Part shown: positions 1 through 5,439 of the stretch, in pieces | How positions within the stretch are numbered: position 1 is the stretch's first letter | How the letters are laid out: every line of letters starts with the position of its first letter | Assembly (NCBI GenBank): GCA_026416655.1 | Contig: JAOAES010000154.1 | Location: 1-9,724 of the forward strand | Length of the DNA: 9,724 nt | DNA from: Fimbriimonadales bacterium | Lineage (GTDB): Bacteria > Armatimonadota > Fimbriimonadia > Fimbriimonadales > GBS-DC | Reading direction: 5' to 3' | Program-made: the position numbers and the translations under genes | The notes under the pieces: generated by a model | What the model was told of the DNA's origin: nothing | Database searches by the model: none | The model's input: only the letters and a program-made list of their open reading frames with translations

Positions 1-2355
1 GTCCGCGTCGTCGACCGTGCCGTTGTTGTCCACATCGCCCTGCAGTCCGAAGCCCGACTGACCGAACTGGAACAACACAATCAGCAGGTCAGCGTCGTCC
101 ACGCGCCCGTCGCGGTTCGCATCGCCTTGACAGCTGGGACCGCAGCCGTTCTGGCTCACGAAGTACGCGCCTGTTAGAGTGATGCGATACGCACCGGAAC
201 CGCCTGTACCGCTCCAGCCGACCATCGGGTTCGCCGCGCCCGAACCGTCAGGACAGCGAATTGCGCTGAACGGCGTGTCGTTCCAGAGGGGGTTGCCGTT
301 GCTATCTACAGCGTCCTGGTCATAGCCCGTAATCGCCAGCAGGTAGGTTCCTGCCTGCAACCCATTGAGACAGTTAGTGGTGTTGTCGATTCGCGATTGC
401 AGCCCACCGAAGTCGTCGTTATGCACGACTCCCGTGCCGTCGCAGCGGAACAGCCAGAGCTGGGTGTCGAAACCCGAACCGGCGCTGGAGGCGACGAAGC
501 TCGCCGGGTCAGTGATGCAGATGGCATACATATCAGCGTCGTCGGTTGCGGCGCGGCTGCCCGTGATGCGCGTTACGGGAGACTGGCACGGCGTGCGGTC
601 AGAAGCGTACACGGCTTGGGCGTTATTCGGCAGGTCGCCCGCGTCGCCGCCGCCATTCGCGAGTTCATCCCATTGATCCTGCCCCGGGGGCGGACAGTCG
701 GCGGGGTCGCCGCGCGTCGCGCCTCGCACACCTGTCAGAAAGATGCGATATTCGCCTGCGGACGCGGTGCTGTTGAACCAGCTCGCAACGCGCGAGTTCG
801 GCTCTGCGCCGTTGGGACAGTTGTTCGTGCGCCCTGCCCAGATACCGCCGCCTTCACAGCCCGCCGCGTTGCGCGCGAAGCGCGAAATCGCGAGGTAGTA
901 CACGCCGGGTTGCGTGATACAGCCCGCTGTGTTATCGATGCGCGATTGCAACCCCGCCGAGTCGTCGTTCGCCACGACGCCTTTGCCGTTCGCATCGAAC
1001 AGCCAGAGCTGCGTATCCCAGGTTGCGCCGCCAATGGTCGAGGCGGAGAAGGTCGATGGGTTCTCGATGTAGATGGCGTACATGTCCACATCGCTTGCGT
1101 CCATTTGCCCGCGGATCACGGGGATGGATGCGTTGCCCGTGCTTTGCGAGGTTTCGGGCAGGTCGCCCGCATCGCCGCCGCCATTGGCGAACTCGTCCCA
1201 GCCTTGAAATGGCGGACAGTCAGCGGGATCGCCTGGATTCGCGCCCGTTGCGCCGGTCAGCTCCACGATGTAGGTCGCGCTAACGCCGTGCGAACCTGTC
1301 CAGCCGCTGATTCGGGAGGTCGGCTCGGAGCCATCGGGGCAGCGAATCACGCCGTAAGGGGTATCCGCCCAGATTTCGCCGCCGTTGCAGCCAGCCGGAT
1401 CCCTGTCGAACGCCGTCACGACCAGATAGTACAGCCCCGGTCCAGGAATACAGCTTCCGTCCAGAGATGACGCCAACCCGCCTAACGGCGAGTCGTCGTT
1501 GAAGCTGACGCCCCGACCGTTCGCATCGAATAGGGACAGCTGTGTGTCGAACAGGGCGTTGCACCGAGTGGACGCGCTGAAGGTCGACGGGTTGGAGATA
1601 TAGATGGCGTACATATCAGCGTCGCTCGGGGTAACGGTTCCGCGAATACCCGTAAGCGCACCGCTGGGAGTGGCTTGCGCGGTTTCAGGCAAATCGCCCG
1701 CGTCGCCTTGCTCGTTGTAGCCTGTAAACGGTGGAGTCGCAGCGAATGCGAAGGTCAGTGTGCCGCTGTCCCAGTTGCCGTCCTGGACGCAATCAGAAAA
1801 GTCGTCGTAAGTTTCGAAGAACTCCAGGTACAGGTTGCCGTCAGGCAGCGCGAGGGGGGGCAAGTTGTAGACTGTGCAAAGGTCGTTCACGCCGCCGCTG
1901 GTGTAGCTGCCTGTGCCGCCGAAGGTGTCGCTGGCGCCCGGACGCAGTACATAACCCTCGCCGTTCACATTCGTTATCAGCACGGCGATTTCACTCAGCC
2001 AGCTCGGAGCTGTTGCGGTCAGCGTGACATCCCAGCCGATGCCGCTCATCGCGTCTTTGCCCGAAGGTACGCTAATCGTCAGGCGCACATTACACGAAGC
2101 CCCCGCGCTGTCGTAACTGGGCGTGCCTGCCACGTTCACAGCAACAGAACCAGAGGCGGGGAAGAAATCGCTGTACGGGACATACTGGCTCGGGTCTCGT
2201 CGCCCAACACTTACGGGGACGATGCGCCAGTTCTGAGTCTTGGAAATAACTGGTTTCGCGTCGGGGTCGGGCTTTTCTGCCTGCCCTTTCTGCGCAGAGC
2301 CAATCGAACTCAGCGCCAAAGCACACACTAAAGTACTGCTCAAGATGCACCGCAT
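1..2355 (-). CDS. Large secreted PPC-repeat protein with dockerin-like end (3' end outside window)
   Basis: Reading the minus strand from ATG at 2355 gives 785 codons with no stop up to the window edge, so the gene is C-terminally incomplete. AAAGGAGG lies 5 nt before the ATG, a near-perfect ribosome binding site. Residues 1-21 form a signal peptide (short N-terminus, Leu/Ala/Val core, likely cut after Gly-Ser-Ala). Residues 30-208 are a beta-rich domain, loosely reminiscent of the P/proprotein jelly roll. Three PPC-like units begin at Gly217, Gly394 and Gly570 with Gly-Asp-Ala-Gly-Asp-Leu-Pro; each has Asp-x-Asp-Met-Tyr-Ala-Ile, then Asp-Thr-Gln-Leu-x-Leu-Phe, then Asn-Asp-Asp. Residues 744-785 contain two calcium loops (Asp745/Asn747/Asp749/Asp756 and Asp774/Asp776/Asn778/Asp785), as in type I dockerin-like modules. 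No catalytic domain is visible. An extracellular or cell-surface binding/structural role is inferred; partner and ligand are unknown. Only a short tail is probably missing if the dockerin-like module is terminal. Confidence 0.9.
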   Translation of the reverse strand, partial: MRCILSSTLVCALALSSIGSAQKGQAEKPDPDAKPVISKTQNWRIVPVSVGRRDPSQYVPYSDFFPASGSVAVNVAGTPSYDSAGASCNVRLTISVPSGKDAMSGIGWDVTLTATAPSWLSEIAVLITNVNGEGYVLRPGASDTFGGTGSYTSGGVNDLCTVYNLPPLALPDGNLYLEFFETYDDFSDCVQDGNWDSGTLTFAFAATPPFTGYNEQGDAGDLPETAQATPSGALTGIRGTVTPSDADMYAIYISNPSTFSASTRCNALFDTQLSLFDANGRGVSFNDDSPLGGLASSLDGSCIPGPGLYYLVVTAFDRDPAGCNGGEIWADTPYGVIRCPDGSEPTSRISGWTGSHGVSATYIVELTGATGANPGDPADCPPFQGWDEFANGGGDAGDLPETSQSTGNASIPVIRGQMDASDVDMYAIYIENPSTFSASTIGGATWDTQLWLFDANGKGVVANDDSAGLQSRIDNTAGCITQPGVYYLAISRFARNAAGCEGGGIWAGRTNNCPNGAEPNSRVASWFNSTASAGEYRIFLTGVRGATRGDPADCPPPGQDQWDELANGGGDAGDLPNNAQAVYASDRTPCQSPVTRITGSRAATDDADMYAICITDPASFVASSAGSGFDTQLWLFRCDGTGVVHNDDFGGLQSRIDNTTNCLNGLQAGTYLLAITGYDQDAVDSNGNPLWNDTPFSAIRCPDGSGAANPMVGWSGTGGSGAYRITLTGAYFVSQNGCGPSCQGDANRDGRVDDADLLIVLFQFGQSGFGLQGDVDNNGTVDDAD
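166..1707 (-). repeat. Three tandem in-frame PPC-like repeats inside the secreted protein gene
   Basis: Three diverged tandem units lie head to tail within the gene: about 1707-1177, 1176-649 and 648-166, with a period of 176-177 codons. They are visible in DNA as recurring words, for example GATGGCGTACAT (or GATGGCATACAT) near 1605, 1073 and 522. In the protein they share the unit start, the Asp-x-Asp-Met-Tyr core, the Asp-Thr-Gln-Leu strand, an Asn-Asp-Asp turn, a Gly-x-Tyr-Tyr-Leu (or Thr-Tyr-Leu-Leu) strand and a closing Leu-Thr-Gly. Units 1 and 2 share a Gly-Cys-x-Gly-Gly turn before Ile-Trp; unit 3 has Ser-Asn-Gly-Asn before Leu-Trp, so it has diverged there. The first two linkers also share an Ala-Asp-Cys-Pro-Pro stretch. 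Internal duplication is the simplest origin. Confidence 0.85.
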
Positions 2356-2418
2356 GTTAGCCTCCTTTGCTACTCTCCATACCGCCAGTCAGAACGCCTG
2401 CGGAGAGTGCATAAGCCT

Positions 2419-2424
2419 ATTATA
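2419..2424 (-). promoter_or_regulatory. Candidate -10 box (TATAAT) for the secreted repeat protein
   Basis: The minus strand reads a perfect TATAAT here, in an AT-rich patch of an otherwise GC-rich window. Transcription starting about 7 nt downstream would give a leader of roughly 57 nt with the strong AAAGGAGG site near its end. The best -35 candidate is poor: TTCAGG at 2444-2449, with a 19-bp spacer. A short stem (ACGCC at 2461-2465 with GGCGT at 2474-2478) and an A-run lie further upstream; the run is on the wrong side to make an intrinsic terminator for either flanking gene. I found no clear promoter for the divergent plus-strand gene in the same gap. Confidence 0.5.
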
Positions 2425-2535
2425 CATCATTTTTCGAACTTTTCCTGAAGAACCCCGGGAACGCCGGTCGATTGGCGTGAAAAAAAAGCAGGAGTTGCCT
2501 CACAGATGGTGAAATCCCCAAGAGGAGGTTCAACG

Positions 2536-2928
2536 ATGCGAGCATTTCTTCTTATCGCTGCGTGTGCGCTGGTCTGGAGCGGATTGATTGCGCAGCAGAA
2601 ACCGAAGCCGTCGCCGATTAAGACCACCGTCGCCGCGCTTCTGAAAGAGCCAGACAAGTTCCACCGCAAACTGGTGGAGGTAGAGGGCGAGGTGGACGAC
2701 CTGAAAAAGAAAACCTCGCGCTCGGGCAACGCCTACACGACCTTCAAGCTCGACAGCGAGAGCAAGCAAATTACGGTCTTCTCCTACGGGCATCTCTCGA
2801 TTAGCGAGGATGACAAGGTCGTAGTGATTGGCAAGTTTTACAAGGAGCGGCGCGTGGGGCGCACGACCTTCACGAACGAGATCGACGCCAGCCCGAAGGA
2901 AGGGGGCAGCGTAAGGCGGAAGGAGTAG
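2536..2928 (+). CDS. Small secreted OB-fold-like protein
   Basis: A 130-residue protein. The start at 2536 is preferred over the in-frame ATG at 2506 because AGAGGAGG sits about 8 nt upstream and translation then begins directly with a signal peptide (Met-Arg-Ala-Phe-Leu-Leu, core to about residue 17, likely cut near Ala19-Gln). The mature part has a Lys/Pro linker, then a compact domain at about residues 28-117: a short helix (VAALLKEPDKF), and strands with Val-Glu-Val-Glu-Gly-Glu-Val, a Lys-rich Ser-Gly-Asn turn, Tyr-Thr-Thr-Phe-Lys-Leu, Ile-Thr-Val-Phe and Asp-Lys-Val-Val-Val-Ile-Gly-Lys-Phe. This order resembles tRNA_anti-like/CcmE-like OB folds, in which a strand reading 'G.v' opens the barrel and 'v.G.f' closes it. 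Ligand is unknown. Its stop is 2 bp from the stop of the convergent tryptophanase gene, with no terminator hairpin between them. Fold assignment is inference. Confidence 0.8.
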   Translation: MRAFLLIAACALVWSGLIAQQKPKPSPIKTTVAALLKEPDKFHRKLVEVEGEVDDLKKKTSRSGNAYTTFKLDSESKQITVFSYGHLSISEDDKVVVIGKFYKERRVGRTTFTNEIDASPKEGGSVRRKE

Positions 2929-2930
2929 CC

Positions 2931-4310
2931 TCAGAGCGGCTCAAAGTGGCAGCTGAAGTGGCGCAAAAACGGTGTCTGCCAGGTGATGCGATAGCCCCGT
3001 AGCTGCTCGCGGCGGCGGTGGGCTTCCAGGATTACCTCCACCACATAATCGACGTGGCTCTGCGTGTAGACGCGGCGGGGAATAGCAAGGCGCACCAGCT
3101 CACGTGGGGCGGGGATCTCCGCGCCTGTGTCGGGGTCGCGCCCGGCGAACATCACCGAGCCGATTTCGCAGCTGCGTACGCCGCCCAGCCGATACAGCTC
3201 CACCGCCAGCGACTGACCGGGATACTGCAACGGCGGGATGTGGGGCAGCATGCGTCCTGCATCGATGTAAATCGCGTGTCCACCGGGAGGTTGCACTATC
3301 GGCACGCCCTCTCGCGCGATATGTTCCCCTAAGTAGCGCGTAGAGGCGAGGCGATACTGCAGATAGTGTTCATCCAGCACTTCGCGCAGTCCGATGGCTA
3401 TCGCCTCTAAGTCGCGCCCTGCCAAACCGCCATAGGTGGGGAAGCCCTCAGTGAGGATGAGCAGTTCCTTCTCTTGTTGAGCAAGTTTCTCGTCGTTCGT
3501 ACACAAGAAACCGCCGATGTTCGCCAGACCGTCTTTTTTGGCGGACATCGTGCAACCGTCGGCGTAAGAGAACATCTCGCGGGCGATTTCCAGCGGCGTC
3601 TTGTCGGCGTAGCCCGGCTCGCGCAGCTTGATGAAGTAGGCGTTCTCGGCGAAGCGACAGGCGTCGATATAGAAGGGGATATCGTGACGGCGGCACACTT
3701 CGCTCACGGCGCGAATGTTTGCCATCGAAACGGGTTGCCCGCCGCCTGAGTTGTTCGTCACGGTCATCATCACAAGCGGAATGTTCTCTTTGCCGACCTC
3801 CTCGATGAGTTGCTCCAGCGCGGCGACATCCATGTTGCCTTTGAAGGGGTAGGGGGCGGCGGTGTCGCGCAGTTCGGGGCATGGCAGGTCGACGGCGCGT
3901 CCGCCACGATACTCGATGTTCGCGCGGGTGGTGTCGAAGTGCGTGTTGTTGGGAATCACGCTGCCGGGCTTACACAAGAGCGCGAACAGAATCCGCTCCG
4001 CCGCGCGCCCCTGATGCACGGGGATAACATATTCGAAGCCGAAGATGTCGCGCACGGTCTCCTCAAAGAGGTAGTAGCTGCGGCTGCCAGCGTACGATTC
4101 GTCGCCGCGCATCACGCCCGCCCACTGCTCGCTGCTCATCGCCGCCGTGCCCGAATCGGTGAGCAGGTCGATAATCACCTCGTCTGAACGCACCAGAAAC
4201 AGGTTGTGGTGGGCGCGTTCTAAAATCGTTTCGCGCTCCGCCTGCGTGGTGAGGCGGATTGGCTCCACCGCCTTGATTTTGAACGGCTCGATGATGGTCT
4301 GGAACGGCAT
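2931..4310 (-). CDS. tnaA: Tryptophanase (L-tryptophan indole-lyase)
   Basis: A full-length, 459-residue PLP-dependent beta-eliminating lyase, expected to convert L-tryptophan to indole, pyruvate and ammonia in the cytoplasm (homotetramer in the family). Visible motifs: Ser-Tyr-Ala-Gly-Ser-Arg-Ser-Tyr-Tyr (72-80), His-Gln-Gly-Arg (99-102), Thr-Asn-Asn-Ser-Gly-Gly (185-190), Asp216 and Arg219 in Ile-Asp-Ala-Cys-Arg-Phe, and the Lys258-Lys259 pair in Ser-Ala-Lys-Lys-Asp; by homology the second Lys binds PLP. The close relative tyrosine phenol-lyase has Arg in a Ser-Met-Glu-Arg-Gly motif and Phe near the C-terminus; here these positions are Ile383 (Cys-Glu-Ile-Gly) and His451 (Leu-Arg-His-Phe), as in tryptophanase. 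The frame extends 55 codons further upstream to 4475, but that part lies within the upstream hydrolase gene; Met at 4310 matches the family start and has GAGG 6 nt before it. No TnaC-like leader peptide is evident in the 50-bp gap. Confidence 0.95.
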   Translation of the reverse strand: MPFQTIIEPFKIKAVEPIRLTTQAERETILERAHHNLFLVRSDEVIIDLLTDSGTAAMSSEQWAGVMRGDESYAGSRSYYLFEETVRDIFGFEYVIPVHQGRAAERILFALLCKPGSVIPNNTHFDTTRANIEYRGGRAVDLPCPELRDTAAPYPFKGNMDVAALEQLIEEVGKENIPLVMMTVTNNSGGGQPVSMANIRAVSEVCRRHDIPFYIDACRFAENAYFIKLREPGYADKTPLEIAREMFSYADGCTMSAKKDGLANIGGFLCTNDEKLAQQEKELLILTEGFPTYGGLAGRDLEAIAIGLREVLDEHYLQYRLASTRYLGEHIAREGVPIVQPPGGHAIYIDAGRMLPHIPPLQYPGQSLAVELYRLGGVRSCEIGSVMFAGRDPDTGAEIPAPRELVRLAIPRRVYTQSHVDYVVEVILEAHRRREQLRGYRITWQTPFLRHFSCHFEPL

Positions 4311-4360
4311 GCTGCGCCTCGCACGGGGATTGTACCTGAAAGGGAGTGGGGACGGAATAC

Positions 4361-5245
4361 TTACTTCCCTACTGTCTCCGCGTTCACTGCTTTGAGCATG
4401 AAGTTCACCAGCAGGTTGTAAAACTCGTCGGGGCGTTCGTAGCGCGCCTGAACATGCTCGCAGCCTTCTGCCCACCAGAGTTGTTTCGGCTCTCGCGCCG
4501 CTTGAAAGAGGCGTTCGGCATGGTAGGGGGGAATCAGCTGGTCTTTCGTACCATGCATCAGTAAAACGGGGCGCGGCGCGATATGCCCGATGATGTCTTC
4601 AGGCGCGACTTTCGCGGCGGAGCGGCGCGTGTAGAGCCTGCCAATCCACAGCGTGGGGTGGAGCAGCACCGACGCTTTGCCGACCGCGTTGCGCCACCAG
4701 TCTTTAACAGCGTGGTTCAGGCGGGCGTAGGCGGAGTCGGCGACAACGGCGCGGATGCGCTCATCTTCCGCCGCCGCCAGCAGGCTCGCCGCGCCCCCCA
4801 TCGACGCGCCGTAGACCACCACAGGCAAATCGGGCGCGGTGCGACACGCGAAATCTACCGCCGATAACACATCGAGCCGCTCCAGGTCGCCAATCGTGCA
4901 GAGGTCGCCCTCGCTCTTGCCCATCGCGCGAAAGTCGAACACGAGGCAGTGGAAGCCCGCATGCCAGAGTTCTTTCGCGACAGGCAACGGCTCGCAGCGG
5001 TTCATCAGGTAGCCATGACAGAGGATTGCGATCCCGATGGGCTTCGGGTTGGGAATCCACCAGCCATGCAGACGGATCCCGTCGCGCGAGGGGAACGCCA
5101 CACTCTGATAGGGCAGTCCCATATCGCGCGGGGTCATGAAAAACGGCGTGCGCGGCGGGCGCAGGGTAGCGCGCGTAGCGAGATAGTTCGCCAGCAGGAG
5201 AACCCCCAACACGAACCCAACGGCGACAACGATGGCGAGCCACAT
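4361..5245 (-). CDS. Membrane-anchored alpha/beta-hydrolase
   Basis: A 294-residue serine hydrolase of the alpha/beta-hydrolase fold, resembling the bacterial YqkD/BEM46-type group. Residues 2-21 form one hydrophobic N-terminal segment (anchor or uncleaved signal), so the catalytic domain probably faces outside. Visible features: Trp-Trp-Ile-Pro strand (62-65), oxyanion-side His-Gly-Tyr (77-79), Phe-Asp-Phe-Arg-Ala-Met-Gly-Lys-Ser turn (103-111), nucleophile Ser148 in Gly-Ala-Ser-Met-Gly, acid Asp235 in Gly-Thr-Lys-Asp and base His264 in Cys-Glu-His. All three triad members are present and the length is normal, so it should be active; substrate (ester, lipid or peptide) cannot be read from sequence. 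It precedes tnaA on the same strand by 50 bp, so co-transcription is possible. The start codon lacks a Shine-Dalgarno and lies close behind a TATACT box. Confidence 0.88.
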   Translation of the reverse strand: MWLAIVVAVGFVLGVLLLANYLATRATLRPPRTPFFMTPRDMGLPYQSVAFPSRDGIRLHGWWIPNPKPIGIAILCHGYLMNRCEPLPVAKELWHAGFHCLVFDFRAMGKSEGDLCTIGDLERLDVLSAVDFACRTAPDLPVVVYGASMGGAASLLAAAEDERIRAVVADSAYARLNHAVKDWWRNAVGKASVLLHPTLWIGRLYTRRSAAKVAPEDIIGHIAPRPVLLMHGTKDQLIPPYHAERLFQAAREPKQLWWAEGCEHVQARYERPDEFYNLLVNFMLKAVNAETVGK

Positions 5246-5255
5246 GGCGGTTAAG

Positions 5256-5261
5256 AGTATA
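5256..5261 (-). promoter_or_regulatory. Candidate -10 box (TATACT) for the hydrolase, near-leaderless start
   Basis: The minus strand reads TATACT, followed by only 10 nt before the ATG at 5245. Transcription would begin about 2-4 nt before the start codon, leaving no room for a ribosome binding site; none is seen. The ten bases ATGATGTATA spanning this box also occur at the minus-strand TATAAT box of the secreted repeat protein (2421-2430), which mildly supports both as promoter elements. No good -35 hexamer is visible. Confidence 0.4.
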
Positions 5262-5388
5262 CATCATGCGTAGCTGCTTTCACGAAGAATATGCTGCAGG
5301 CGGGCGCGGGCGTCTGCCGTATCCATCTCCGCAGGCAGAATATTCACTCAGCGATGGGCAGGGCGTTCTGAACTGCCTGCTCACCGTA

Positions 5389-5403
5389 CCGTTCAGGGAA
5401 CGG
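5389..5403. promoter_or_regulatory. 15-bp palindrome upstream of MFS promoter, candidate operator
   Basis: CCGTTC and GAACGG form a perfect 6-bp inverted repeat around AGG. It ends just before the expected -35 position of the TATAAT promoter at 5427-5432, a usual place for an activator or repressor site. It lies within the 194-bp divergent gap between the hydrolase and transporter genes. The same gap has a wider 8-bp inverted repeat, GCAGGCAG (5331-5338) with CTGCCTGC (5373-5380), spaced 34 bp, of less certain meaning. No regulator gene is present in the window to match. Confidence 0.35.
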
Positions 5404-5426
5404 GACAGCAGGAGACTCACTCTCGG

Positions 5427-5432
5427 TATAAT
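5427..5432 (+). promoter_or_regulatory. Candidate -10 box (TATAAT) driving a leaderless MFS transporter mRNA
   Basis: A perfect TATAAT is followed by seven bases (CCCCGTT) and then GTG at 5440, in the reading frame of the transporter. With normal spacing, transcription would begin at or within a base of this GTG, giving a leaderless mRNA. There is no Shine-Dalgarno before the GTG. The -35 region is weak (GGGACA at 5402-5407, 19-bp spacer), so a regulator at the adjacent palindrome may matter. Confidence 0.55.
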
Positions 5433-5439
5433 CCCCGTT

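Noticed and set aside
397..1470. Long plus-strand open frame of 357 codons
   Set aside because: It is antisense to the large secreted protein; its Arg/Ala/Val-rich translation has no domain sense, while the minus strand has signal peptide, repeats and calcium loops in one frame.
166..1707. CRISPR array or DNA-level repeat array
   Set aside because: The repeat unit is about 530 bp, diverged and in frame; it is a protein-domain duplication.
1675..2331. Plus-strand open frame of 218 codons
   Set aside because: Also antisense to the secreted protein, low-complexity composition and no ribosome binding site; a GC-rich shadow frame.
2461..2488. Terminator-like stem plus A-run in the first divergent gap
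   Set aside because: The 5-bp stem is short and, for the minus strand, the T-run precedes rather than follows it; no gene ends here.
2931..4310. Tyrosine phenol-lyase instead of tryptophanase
   Set aside because: The Arg that recognises the phenol in tyrosine phenol-lyase is replaced by Ile383, and the C-terminal Phe position is His451 as in tryptophanase.
4311..4475. N-terminal extension of tryptophanase by 55 codons
   Set aside because: The extension overlaps the end of the hydrolase gene in another frame, is Arg-rich and unlike the family; the Met at 4310 has a ribosome binding site and the normal family start.
5266..5439. N-terminal extension of the MFS transporter from ATG 5266
   Set aside because: Not membrane-like or family-like, and it runs over the palindrome and TATAAT box; GTG 5440 places the first helix at the usual position.
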